A model generated the notes under the pieces. It did not search any database and was not told the DNA's origin. It was given only the letters and a program-made list of their open reading frames with translations. Of a stretch of DNA of 39,005 nt, positions 1 through 7,770 are shown one piece after another (position 1 is the stretch's first letter; every line of letters starts with the position of its first letter). A program made the position numbers and the translations under genes. This stretch comes from Bacilli bacterium (GTDB lineage: Bacteria; Bacillota_I; Bacilli_A; RFN20; CAG-826): assembly GCA_024408235.1 (NCBI GenBank), contig JAKSVF010000017.1, forward strand, positions 1-39,005. Reading direction: 5' to 3'.

Positions 1-252
1 AAGATGGAGTTTTCGTTATTCCTATTGGCTGTATAAAAAATTAACTCAATACTTTAAACTAAAAATAGATACCCATTAGTGCAGTAACGATAGCGAGGGT
101 AAATTGGTTTAAAAAATAAGACATAACTTCCGGACGATAAGTCTAGAGGCTATGCCTCTTCTTGTGGAATTTGGATTTTGTCAGCTGCGTTATGGGTGAT
201 TTCTTACTTCTGAAATTAACTGATTTTTTGAGTTTTTGAGATTGTATCTTTG

Positions 253-281
253 TTGTTTTATAAATGCATATATGCTATAAT
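253..281 (+). promoter_or_regulatory. Promoter of the YhcG-XRE pair with palindromic spacer
   Basis: The -35 is TTGTTT (253-258), followed by a 17-bp spacer and -10 TATAAT (276-281) preceded by TGC, an extended -10. The spacer contains the perfect palindrome GCATATATGC (266-275), a plausible operator for the small XRE protein encoded downstream. Transcription from here would start near 288, after the alternative TTG start at 284, which supports the ATG at 308 as the true start. Confidence 0.65.
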
Positions 282-307
282 AATTGTGCAATCGTTGGAG
301 GAGTCAT

Positions 308-1336
308 ATGCCTAATATAGTGATGAATAATGAATTTAAAGCATGGGTTAGTAATATAAGTGAAAAGTATAAACAAGCGCAGATTAAGGCTGCAATATGC
401 GTTAATAGCGAAATGCTTAAGTTTTATTTTGAACTTGGAAAAGAAATTGCAAACAATTCTTTTAAAGCTACATACGGCTCTAGATTCTATGATTCTTTGA
501 GCGAAGAATTAGTTTCTAATTTGCCTAATGTTAAAGGGCTTTCTCCAAAAAATATTAGATATATAGAGAAGTTTTATAAACTTTATAATGACCAAGTTCA
601 AAATTTCCCACAACTTGTGGGACAATTGTTTTCCATACCTTGGGGACATCATAGATACATTATTGATAAATGCAAAGACGTGGAAAAAGCATTATTTTTT
701 GTAAGAAAAACTCATGAAAATAATTGGTCGAGAGATGTTTTGCTAAATTTTATTTCTACTGATTTATATGAACGTGAAGGCAAAGCAATAAATAATTTTG
801 AGTTGGCTTTACCTGATGCAAATAAAGACTTAGCGAAGCAAATCACGAAGGATCCATATAATTTTGATTTTTTAGCTATCACCAACGAATATAATGAAAA
901 AGAGCTTAAAGATGCCTTGATAGCAAATATTCAAAAGTTTTTATTAGAACTCGGTGAGGGTTTTGCTTTTGTTGGTAGAGAACACAGAATGTTAGTTGGA
1001 GAAACCGAATTCTTCACAGATTTATTGTTTTACAATATAAAGTTGCACGCTTACGTTGTCATCGAAGTAAAAATTACAAAGTTTACGCCAGGCGATTTAG
1101 GTCAATTAAGCACTTATGTATCATCAGTCAACCACTTATTAAAAGGAGAAAATGATAATCCGACAATAGGAATTTTAATCTGCAAAGATAAAGATAAAAT
1201 AGTTGCGGAGTATTCTTTGGAAAATTACAACATTCCACTTGGTATTTCATCATATGAACTTAATAAGTTACTACCTAAGGAACTCAAAAATTCATTGCCT
1301 TCTATTGAAGAATTGGAAAGAAAGCTTGGTGAATAA
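308..1336 (+). CDS. yhcG: YhcG-family PDDEXK nuclease (DUF1016)
   Basis: A 342-aa protein of the YhcG/DUF1016 family. These have an N-terminal winged-helix-like DUF1016_N region and a C-terminal PDDEXK nuclease fold, and are often found near restriction or defence genes. The C-terminal half shows the nuclease signature: an Asp in FTDLLFY followed by the E-V-K strand in VVIEVKITKF and a GQLSTY helix. The N-terminal half has the typical LSPKNIRYIEKFY and SIPWGHH segments. The start is ATG 308, with GGAGGAG at 297-303; an in-frame TTG at 284 lies before the predicted transcription start. It is followed 3 nt later by a small XRE gene, so they form one operon. The role as a defence or DNA-processing nuclease is inferred from the family; the target is unknown. 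Confidence 0.88.
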   Translation: MPNIVMNNEFKAWVSNISEKYKQAQIKAAICVNSEMLKFYFELGKEIANNSFKATYGSRFYDSLSEELVSNLPNVKGLSPKNIRYIEKFYKLYNDQVQNFPQLVGQLFSIPWGHHRYIIDKCKDVEKALFFVRKTHENNWSRDVLLNFISTDLYEREGKAINNFELALPDANKDLAKQITKDPYNFDFLAITNEYNEKELKDALIANIQKFLLELGEGFAFVGREHRMLVGETEFFTDLLFYNIKLHAYVVIEVKITKFTPGDLGQLSTYVSSVNHLLKGENDNPTIGILICKDKDKIVAEYSLENYNIPLGISSYELNKLLPKELKNSLPSIEELERKLGE

Positions 1337-1339
1337 AAA

Positions 1340-1537
1340 ATGAATACGGAGCATGATTTATTGCAAAAAATAATTCAAAGAAGAAAAGAGCTTGGCATCT
1401 CTCAACAAAAACTTGCGGATATGATTTCTTTGCCACAGTCGACAATAGCAAGGATTGAAGCTGAAATTGTATCCCCTAGATTAGAGACAATAATTCTAAT
1501 AGCAAACGCACTTGGAATATCAATCAATATAAAATAA
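1340..1537 (+). CDS. Small XRE-family helix-turn-helix protein
   Basis: A 65-aa protein that is almost entirely one HTH_3 domain (residues 8-62). ISQQKLADMISLPQSTIARIE forms the helix-turn-helix, and the last helix is LETIILIANALGI. It starts 3 nt after the YhcG stop with no obvious Shine-Dalgarno, so it is probably translationally coupled. By context it is the partner or autoregulator of the nuclease operon; the palindrome in the promoter spacer at 266-275 is a candidate binding site. It could instead be an antitoxin-like inhibitor of the nuclease. The fold is certain; the role is inferred. Confidence 0.82.
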   Translation: MNTEHDLLQKIIQRRKELGISQQKLADMISLPQSTIARIEAEIVSPRLETIILIANALGISINIK

Positions 1538-1901
1538 ATTGCCTATTAAGAGCGGTTTTTTGGGATTTTGATTTCTAAAGAATGGTTTTCCGTTTTTGTT
1601 TGCGTTATTTTGAGAATTCCTATTCGAACTGTTTGCGCTTTTTCTGGATTGTCGATAAATCAAGGGATGTTCTTTGAGAAATAATTGCTCAGATGTTTGT
1701 TTCCAATCTGCATAAACTGTATTTTACACTTATTGTCCATCCCAAGAATTTGTCCATCAGAGAAGACGGCATCATTTGCATTCCGGCATACATGACGTTC
1801 TGCTTATAAAAACAAGGCTAGTCACGGTCAAGTGATTAGCCTTTTATGAATCTCTATGTGAGCTCCCTATTAAGGACGCTTTTTTGCATGCAAAGTTTTT
1901 C
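1538..1901. other. Gene-free stretch between XRE gene and 70-aa ORF
   Basis: No reading frame with convincing coding features was found. Two similar pieces occur at 1541-1560 and 1866-1885 (CCTATTAAG followed by a T-run), perhaps decayed repeats. The only clear structure is the hairpin at 1814-1843, listed separately. Confidence 0.5.
1814..1848 (-). terminator. Intrinsic terminator for the 70-aa gene
   Basis: The arms AAGGCTAGTCAC (1814-1825) and GTGATTAGCCTT (1832-1843) pair across a 6-nt loop with one wobble or mismatch. Read on the minus strand the hairpin is followed by GTTTTTA, so it best serves the minus-strand gene ending at 1902. A short T-run on the other side means it may act in both directions. 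Confidence 0.7.
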
Positions 1902-2114
1902 TTAGCAGTAGCAGACATCGAAAGCGATATCTCTTATATGACTGCCGGAATCATTATTAACGAATCCTTTGATATGCTTTGCTGCTTTCTGGCATTCTTC
2001 TAAGGAAGCAAAGAATATAGGTTCTCTAGTGCATTCTCCGATGTTGTTTTTATTGACCTTTACGTAACGGGAATCGCCGTTTTCTAATATTGCTGAAATG
2101 GTGTACTTTTTCAT
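1902..2114 (-). CDS. Hypothetical 70-aa protein
   Basis: Not recognised. The sequence begins MKKYTISAILENGDSR and reads like a small alpha/beta domain: two N-terminal strands, an EECQKAAKHIKGF helix and a C-terminal strand ending in a Cys-Tyr-Cys tail. There is no signal peptide or membrane segment. It is real rather than a chance ORF because a TATAAT box lies 8 nt upstream of the ATG and a good terminator follows the stop. There is no Shine-Dalgarno, so the mRNA is predicted to be leaderless. It stands alone, divergent from the acidic protein gene at 2257. Confidence 0.6.
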   Translation of the reverse strand: MKKYTISAILENGDSRYVKVNKNNIGECTREPIFFASLEECQKAAKHIKGFVNNDSGSHIRDIAFDVCYC

Positions 2115-2122
2115 ATGGCGAG

Positions 2123-2128
2123 ATTATA
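2123..2128 (-). promoter_or_regulatory. -10 box of a predicted leaderless transcript
   Basis: The minus strand reads TATAAT, then 8 nt, then the ATG at 2114. No recognisable -35 or ribosome site is present. Spacing predicts a 5' end at or within about 2 nt of the start codon. Confidence 0.55.
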
Positions 2129-2244
2129 TGGGCTTACACTTTGTTTTGTATCCGGTTTGCCGTATTTTGTCGATTTTGCGTCATAAGTTGATACTAATGG
2201 GTGAAAACCTTAATTAAAATGAGCATATTACGAAAAAGAAAATG

Positions 2245-2250
2245 TATACT
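2245..2250 (+). promoter_or_regulatory. -10 box of a predicted leaderless transcript
   Basis: TATACT is followed by 6 nt (TAACCC) and the ATG at 2257. There is no ribosome site and no clear -35. Confidence 0.5.
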
Positions 2251-2256
2251 TAACCC

Positions 2257-2547
2257 ATGACACAATTAGAAGAAATTGAAATCTACGAGATCAGAGAAGA
2301 AAACTCAAAGCACAAATACGAATGCGCAGAAGGCAAGTTCGAGAATGATGAAGGCGAAGTCGTCTACATCACCTACAATTTCTCCAATGACGAGGAATTC
2401 ATCGTCTCCAAGAAATCATTGATGAACGACATCAAAGACATCACTAAAGACGATATCCTTGAGCATTATGAAGAGATTGATGAGGCCGATAAATCACCTT
2501 GGTTTGAAGCCTTAGAAGCGGTCCTTAAAGCATTTGAAGAAGAATAG
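2257..2547 (+). CDS. Very acidic 96-aa hypothetical protein
   Basis: Not recognised. About a third of the residues are Asp or Glu, with few basic residues, and the C-terminus is a helix ending AVLKAFEEE. There is no signal peptide or membrane segment, so it is probably cytoplasmic. The middle (EGEVVYITYNFSNDEEFIV) looks like paired strands; the remainder is helical. It appears leaderless, with TATACT 6 nt before the ATG. The esterase gene begins one base after its stop codon, so the two are co-transcribed and probably translationally coupled. Function unknown; codon use is regular, supporting a real gene. Confidence 0.7.
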   Translation: MTQLEEIEIYEIREENSKHKYECAEGKFENDEGEVVYITYNFSNDEEFIVSKKSLMNDIKDITKDDILEHYEEIDEADKSPWFEALEAVLKAFEEE

Positions 2548-2548
2548 T

Positions 2549-3571
2549 ATGAAAAAGGGATTAAAAGTAACCCTAATTTCATTTGCCGCCATTTCTGGAG
2601 TGGTAGCCATCACTCTAGGCTCTTTGATATTGCCTCATAAAGGCTTAGCAACAATCTTAGCCGACAATATGCGTCCTTCCGGGATGAAGTATTCAAAAGA
2701 GGCGTATACAGGTACAACTTACCTAGATATCCAATATTCAGAAATCTCCGAAAGCGACACTCTTGACCTCTATATGCCTAAAGACATAGTTAATCCAAAA
2801 CTCATGGTACTAATCCATGGAGGAGGGTTTGTTTACAATGATTCCCGCTCTAGACAAGCCCGTTTCATGTATGAGTATTTCAGGGATGATTATGCAGTCG
2901 CATCTCTCAATTACAGGTTAGCCCAAGAAGCGATATTCCCTGCAGCGGTGGAAGACGTGAAATCTGCCCTAAGGTATTTGACGTTCAACGCCAAGACGTA
3001 TGGCTATGATCCAACCGATATCACAATCTGGGGAGAATCGGCGGGCGGCTATTTAGCGACCATGGCAACATTTTCGCCTGATGAAGAATACGGCAGAGTC
3101 CCATTTGTCGGAGAAGAAGCGACAGACGCGTTTGTCCACTATGATATCGGCACCCTTCTAGATTATTATGGCATCCTCGATTTCAGCGCTGTTCCAGAGC
3201 AATACGATGAACTCGATATCCCTAATTGGCTCACAAGCCTAATGGGAACAAACACTAAGAAAGAATCCGAGCATTCTATAACCAAACAGTTCTTTGGAGA
3301 GAAAATAGGGGAGATGTCGGTAGATAAGTTATCCGAGATCAATCCGATGTCTAGAATCGACCAAAACACTAAATACGATTTGAATGTCTATATAACTCAC
3401 GGAAGTAGCGATATCACTGTCCCTAACCTTCAAAGCAAAACTCTGTTTGATATATTGAAAGACAACGTTAACGGGAATATAACGTACATACTAGAAGATC
3501 ATTACCGTCACGCAGATGACAGGTTCTATAGCGAAGAAAATCTTAAAGATTTAGGTGCATTTCTAAAATGA
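2549..3571 (+). CDS. Membrane-anchored alpha/beta hydrolase (esterase)
   Basis: A 340-aa carboxylesterase of the alpha/beta-hydrolase fold, BD-FAE/lipase-like. Residues 5-28 form an N-terminal signal anchor that would place the enzyme outside the membrane. The oxyanion-hole motif HGGGF is at 90-94, the nucleophile elbow GESAGG has Ser164, and HGSSD gives Asp288. His321 in HYRHADD completes the triad. Related enzymes remove acetyl or feruloyl esters from plant polysaccharides, which fits the GH3/GH78 neighbours, but the substrate is inferred. The start is ATG 2549, one base after the previous stop; a TTG five codons upstream overlaps that gene and is less likely. It is convergent with the GH3 gene at 3616 across a shared terminator. 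Confidence 0.85.
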   Translation: MKKGLKVTLISFAAISGVVAITLGSLILPHKGLATILADNMRPSGMKYSKEAYTGTTYLDIQYSEISESDTLDLYMPKDIVNPKLMVLIHGGGFVYNDSRSRQARFMYEYFRDDYAVASLNYRLAQEAIFPAAVEDVKSALRYLTFNAKTYGYDPTDITIWGESAGGYLATMATFSPDEEYGRVPFVGEEATDAFVHYDIGTLLDYYGILDFSAVPEQYDELDIPNWLTSLMGTNTKKESEHSITKQFFGEKIGEMSVDKLSEINPMSRIDQNTKYDLNVYITHGSSDITVPNLQSKTLFDILKDNVNGNITYILEDHYRHADDRFYSEENLKDLGAFLK

Positions 3572-3573
3572 AA

Positions 3574-3611
3574 ACCCCGATCCTGAAGTGAACAGGAAAG
3601 GGGTATTTTTC
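3574..3611. terminator. Bidirectional intrinsic terminator
   Basis: ACCCC (3574-3578) pairs with GGGGT (3600-3604), and CCTG (3582-3585) with CAGG (3593-3596). A T-run follows on the plus strand and TTTT on the minus strand. It serves both the esterase and the convergent GH3 gene. Confidence 0.8.
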
Positions 3612-3615
3612 GTGT

Positions 3616-6600
3616 TTATTTGATTTCAAACGCCTGCTTGAGAAGAGGTAATCCCCAAGAGAAGAAGATGACAATTGCAGCAATGATGAAGGTTGCAACG
3701 ATTGCCCAATAAACAATATTAAGGATTTTGTTGGCTTTAAGAACTCCTGCGTCAGTGCAGTTTCTATTCGCCAATGAGTAATTTCTCAAAGTAAGCAGTA
3801 TGCCAGAAGCAAGGATTGCGACAACAACTACATCAACAGCCACTAACATGAGGACATACACAGGTACGCCAGTGCTATATGTTGAATCCTTGGTGAATCC
3901 ATCCATTGTGCTTGAATGAATTGAATAGTTGAGGATTCTATGAGCAGTGTCTCTCAACAGATATCTGACGCCATTGAGTTTCATATCGGAATCGGCTAAT
4001 TTGTTTCCGCTTCCGTAAAGCTGAGCATTGCAGCCGCCTGCTAAACAAGCAAGGACCTCTTGTGGATTCGGGATATTGTTGTAGTCAGTTACATAGTAAC
4101 CGGTGTAGCCCCATTCTTCTTCGGCAAGAGCGACGTTCATCTGATAATTCGATCTTGCCCTAATATCGCCAACTCTATTCATGGACTGCATAATTCCATA
4201 TGTGTTGCCGTCGTGGATTATCATTTCAAATGCTTTGAGGTAGGTTTCTCTCATACATTGTTCTGTGGCATAGGTTGCAACCGCGCCTGTAGCTTGTCTA
4301 TTTGTTTCCTGACCGTTCATTGCCATGTGCTTTGCAACTGTCGCAAGCCCTTTAGAAGTTGCGCCTCTTATGATCATGATTGCCGTTGCGCCCGTCATGA
4401 ATGGGTCTTCAGAAGTGTATTCGTAGTTTCTTCCTGAGAATGGTGAGCGGTGGAGGTTCATGCCCGGAGCATACCATCCTTGAGCGCCACCCCATAAGCC
4501 GTATTCGCCCTGGAGTTTACCGTACTTCTCCATTAAATTTTTATTCCATGTTGAAGCGATTAAGACTTGAGCGCATCCGTTTTTCTGTCCAACGCCTTCT
4601 GGGCCGTCTGCAGCGTGTAACGCTGGCTTAACGATCGCAGGCATCTCAGGGATGTTGTAACATCCAAACTCATAGATGTGTCTCGCTTCATCCAATTTGA
4701 CTTTGTCGAGGATCTCGTCCCAGATAGGGTCATCATAATCTTTTCCCATCGCATCCGCTAAAACAGCATCGCCAGGCTGGTCGAACAAGACATCTGGGTA
4801 AATGGTTTTATCGTTAGGATCGTGTGGGTTTCCAGAAGCTGCCCAACCTGTTGCTGACAATCTAGCGAGTCGAGCTTCTGAAACAACTTTGTAGTTAACG
4901 TCTTTATTGCCGTTTGTGGTATTGGAGATGCCTGATTTCATTCCGTCGGCATAAAGCAAGCCGGTTTTGGCACCGTTAACCCAAGTGCTCGTGCCAATTT
5001 CCTCCATGACAGACCAATTGCTTCTAGACAGGTATTTCGCATCTTCGAGTTTGCAGTCAGAGAACTTGTTACTAACTTTTTCTGAGTAAGTATTGAAATC
5101 ATCTGTCTCAACAACGTACTTTCCAACCAATGCTGTGTTTCCAGTTGTTATGACGTTTCTTTCAGTGAGGATGTTATTGAGCGCATCATGCGCATTTCTT
5201 CCTGCCGCTAGATAATTATTTCCTTTTTCCAACAAATATTTACCTGTTGATGAATCAAAGGAAGCAAGTTCTTTTCTGTCTACGCTGATTTTTATGTTTT
5301 CAACCTCACCAGGGTTAAGCAAAGACGTTTTAGCGAATCCAACAAGATTCACTGCTGCTTTCTCTATGCCTTTTTCGATGTCGTAGTTCGTGTATTCGCT
5401 TTGAGAATAAATCTCAACAACATCTTTTCCTGCGTATTTGGTTCCGGAGTTTTTGACGTTGACGCTGATGTCGAATTGATCAGTCTCATCGTTATAGTTG
5501 CAGGTGTAATCGCTCCAAGTGAAGTCTGTGTAGCTTAATCCGTGTCCCATTGAGGCAACGACTAAAGAATCATAATCAAATGAACCAGCGCCCCCTCTAT
5601 GAGTCAAGATATCCTCGTATCTTGTTTCGTAATACTTATAGCCAACATAGATTCCTTCAGCGCAGTTTACATAGGAGAAGCCGGTCTCATCGCCGTTTGA
5701 GTCGACGAATCTGTAATCTCCGAAATTCTGCATTACAGGAGCAGAGAGGTTATCTGTTGTAAAAGTATCTACTGTTCTTCCGGATGGGTTGATTTTCCCG
5801 GTAAGTATATCGCCAACAGGAGCTCCGCCTTCGGTACCTGTTCCTGCGACCCATAAAACAGCATCGATGTCGTATTTGTCGATGAAACTTAATTCGAAAG
5901 CATTATCCGTGTGAACAACAACGATTCTCTTCTTGAAATCAGCGTCTTTAACAGCTTGGAATAACTGTTCTTCTTCAGCGGATAATTCGAGGTAGTGCTT
6001 GTCCTTTGAACCGCCCCACCTATCGGTTGCTCTTGGGAGGTCAGCGCCTTCGCCGCAGCTTCTTGAGATAACGATAATTGCGGCGTCATTAAAGTCTTTA
6101 TATGAGTTTTTTACCGTTTCGGTGTATTCGGAATATGGGATTTCATCGATTTTCCATTCACCCGCTCCATCACCGTCGCCTTTAGGATCGGCATTCCCCC
6201 ATGCGGTGTGGTTACTCGTTTTATAGAAAAGAGATAGTTCTTTATTCAGGTTAATGCCGTTCTCTTTTAACTGCGCATTCATTGGAGATGATTTCTTGTC
6301 CGAGAGTCTATCTAAGTCGAACCAGAATGTGGAGGTGATTCCGAAAACCGATACGTTGTTTCCAGAAGATAATGGCAAGGCGTTCTTTTCATTGCGAATA
6401 AGTACTGCGCCTTCTCCCGTGGTTTCTCTGTTGTTAGCCCTTATCGCTTCAACAACTTCTTCTTGGCTTGAGAATTCGCTCACGAATTTCTTTTCACCTG
6501 TTCCGGATGTGGATTCTCCGACATATCCGAAATACTCTCCCAGGATTTGATCCCAGGACGATGCGTATACGTTGCCAGCAACTAGTGCGCCAATTAAAAG

Positions 6601-6651
6601 CGCGCTGACACCAGCCCATAACGCTAATACTGTTTTTTGTCTTTTTTTCAT
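3616..6651 (-). CDS. Permuted GH3 glycosidase, membrane-anchored at both ends
   Basis: A 1011-aa family 3 glycoside hydrolase with reversed domain order, as in the Ruminococcus albus and Butyrivibrio beta-glucosidase group. An N-terminal signal anchor (8-30) is followed by the alpha/beta sandwich (about 75-375), an FnIII-like domain (390-500), then the TIM-barrel domain (635-920). Two membrane segments at about 929-953 and 976-1003 end the protein. The acid/base Glu201 lies in SCGEGADLP and the nucleophile Asp856 in YYVTDY. The substrate-binding motifs HRSPFSGRNYEYTSEDP and KHMAMNGQETNR are intact, so it should be active outside the cell on beta-linked oligosaccharides. A ribosome site AGGAG lies 7 nt before the ATG. 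It follows the TIM-barrel isomerase gene by 72 bp on the same strand. The exact sugar specificity cannot be read. Confidence 0.9.
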   Translation of the reverse strand: MKKRQKTVLALWAGVSALLIGALVAGNVYASSWDQILGEYFGYVGESTSGTGEKKFVSEFSSQEEVVEAIRANNRETTGEGAVLIRNEKNALPLSSGNNVSVFGITSTFWFDLDRLSDKKSSPMNAQLKENGINLNKELSLFYKTSNHTAWGNADPKGDGDGAGEWKIDEIPYSEYTETVKNSYKDFNDAAIIVISRSCGEGADLPRATDRWGGSKDKHYLELSAEEEQLFQAVKDADFKKRIVVVHTDNAFELSFIDKYDIDAVLWVAGTGTEGGAPVGDILTGKINPSGRTVDTFTTDNLSAPVMQNFGDYRFVDSNGDETGFSYVNCAEGIYVGYKYYETRYEDILTHRGGAGSFDYDSLVVASMGHGLSYTDFTWSDYTCNYNDETDQFDISVNVKNSGTKYAGKDVVEIYSQSEYTNYDIEKGIEKAAVNLVGFAKTSLLNPGEVENIKISVDRKELASFDSSTGKYLLEKGNNYLAAGRNAHDALNNILTERNVITTGNTALVGKYVVETDDFNTYSEKVSNKFSDCKLEDAKYLSRSNWSVMEEIGTSTWVNGAKTGLLYADGMKSGISNTTNGNKDVNYKVVSEARLARLSATGWAASGNPHDPNDKTIYPDVLFDQPGDAVLADAMGKDYDDPIWDEILDKVKLDEARHIYEFGCYNIPEMPAIVKPALHAADGPEGVGQKNGCAQVLIASTWNKNLMEKYGKLQGEYGLWGGAQGWYAPGMNLHRSPFSGRNYEYTSEDPFMTGATAIMIIRGATSKGLATVAKHMAMNGQETNRQATGAVATYATEQCMRETYLKAFEMIIHDGNTYGIMQSMNRVGDIRARSNYQMNVALAEEEWGYTGYYVTDYNNIPNPQEVLACLAGGCNAQLYGSGNKLADSDMKLNGVRYLLRDTAHRILNYSIHSSTMDGFTKDSTYSTGVPVYVLMLVAVDVVVVAILASGILLTLRNYSLANRNCTDAGVLKANKILNIVYWAIVATFIIAAIVIFFSWGLPLLKQAFEIK

Positions 6652-6723
6652 GTGTTTGCTCCTAAGTCAAAATATACTGGAATAGTGGCTACTCTATTTT
6701 TTGTTCTTCAAAATCTGCGTTTT

Positions 6724-7569
6724 TTACTTCATATTTTGCAAAAAAGCAGCTGATATACGCGCACTGTCTAACGGATTTTTATTAATCCAATTTCTATGAG
6801 TCTCTAAAATGATCGCTTCACAAGTGGTCTTTTTTAATGCTTCAACAATCCCTTTTATATCCATGACGCCGCAGCCCAATTCTGAAGCGTCGAATTTTAC
6901 GATTGGAGTCATTGATTTGCCGTATTTCTTCTTCTGCCTATCATTGATATGATAAAGCTTCAGTCTAGTCCCTAATGTCTCAATCATCTTAATGACATTA
7001 ATTCCGGCATCTGTTGCCCAATATCCATCGAACTCGAAATTAACGAATTCGGCATTTGTATTATTTAATATATATTCAAAGGACGTGAGCCCGTTTTCTA
7101 GTCTAGAGAACTCGACATTGTGGTTGTGGTAGAGGAGATGCAATCCCTTTTCTTTTAAAGCGGATCCTACCTTATTTAGTCTTTCCACCAACTTATTTAA
7201 CTCCTCAATTGAATCATAATCATATTGATACATGCCCGTGATGACCACGTACTTGCACTTATGGAGCGAACACTCTTCAACGACCATCTCAAACTTTGTC
7301 TCAATCGTTTCTAAGTCCTCGTGTATCGCGATTACATTAAGCCCCACACTAGGGATAATCTCGCTCCAATTTAGTTTATTTGAATTACCTGTTGGCATTC
7401 CCGCCATATCAGTGAGCGCTTTAACGATAAATGGCACTTTTCTAATCATGAAACCATCGAGCTCAATTGAAGAGTAACCCGACTCTTTTAACGCATTTAA
7501 TAACTCTATTGTTTTCTCTTTATTCTTCAGTAGCTTGCCTACCATCAATTGCTGTATTCCGATATCCAT
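6724..7569 (-). CDS. Sugar phosphate isomerase/epimerase-like TIM barrel
   Basis: A 281-aa protein of the AP_endonuclease_2 (xylose isomerase-like) family, with no signal peptide, so cytoplasmic. Metal and substrate residues expected of the family are visible: HNHNVEF, the Glu/Asp pair in NFEFDGYW, YHINDR and the late Glu in IILETH. The family includes inosose dehydratases, keto-sugar epimerases and sugar isomerases; which reaction occurs here is unknown. The start is set by GGAGTGA six nt before the ATG. It lies upstream of and co-directional with the GH3 gene, suggesting an operon that takes up the product of extracellular hydrolysis. Confidence 0.82.
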   Translation of the reverse strand: MDIGIQQLMVGKLLKNKEKTIELLNALKESGYSSIELDGFMIRKVPFIVKALTDMAGMPTGNSNKLNWSEIIPSVGLNVIAIHEDLETIETKFEMVVEECSLHKCKYVVITGMYQYDYDSIEELNKLVERLNKVGSALKEKGLHLLYHNHNVEFSRLENGLTSFEYILNNTNAEFVNFEFDGYWATDAGINVIKMIETLGTRLKLYHINDRQKKKYGKSMTPIVKFDASELGCGVMDIKGIVEALKKTTCEAIILETHRNWINKNPLDSARISAAFLQNMK

Positions 7570-7690
7570 AAGTCACTCCGATGATTGGATATTTTAAACG
7601 GATGGGAAATCGGTTGTTTTCATTCTTCCGCATTGGTAATTAAAAGAGCAAAAACTGCTGATTTTGTGCAAATCCTGCCTTAAAAATTAC

Positions 7691-7729
7691 CGTTTTTGAT
7701 TATTTGGCAAACAAAAACGCTGTGTACAC
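7691..7729 (+). promoter_or_regulatory. Candidate operator upstream of lipoprotein-GH78-GH3 operon
   Basis: CGTTTTTG (7691-7698) and CAAAAACG (7712-7719) are perfect 8-bp inverted arms 13 bp apart. The palindrome GTGTACAC follows at 7722-7729. The only -10-like box nearby is TATATT (7731-7736), with no good -35, as expected for an activator-dependent promoter. No regulator can be assigned from sequence. Confidence 0.4.
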
Positions 7730-7770
7730 GTATATTAAGCGCAACAAAAAACAAGGAGGGTACTATACCC

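Noticed and set aside
1..283. Possible end of an upstream gene, or a short hydrophobic peptide on the minus strand
   Set aside because: No frame gives a recognisable domain; the 21-codon hydrophobic peptide is too short to support. Only a small hairpin (145-159) and the promoter at 253-281 are clear.
284..307. TTG at 284 as start of the YhcG nuclease
   Set aside because: It lies only a few bases after the -10 box, before the predicted transcription start, and has no ribosome site. ATG 308 has GGAGGAG at good spacing.
1640..1800. Minus-strand fragment resembling a decayed protein end
   Set aside because: Two frames give short plausible peptides, but neither matches a family I can name and both are broken by stops.
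4060..6550. Several ORFs antisense to the GH3 gene
   Set aside because: They are shadow frames of a conserved glycosidase, with Cys/Arg-rich low-complexity translations and no ribosome sites. The same applies to antisense ORFs in the other GH3, GH78 and repeat-lipoprotein genes.
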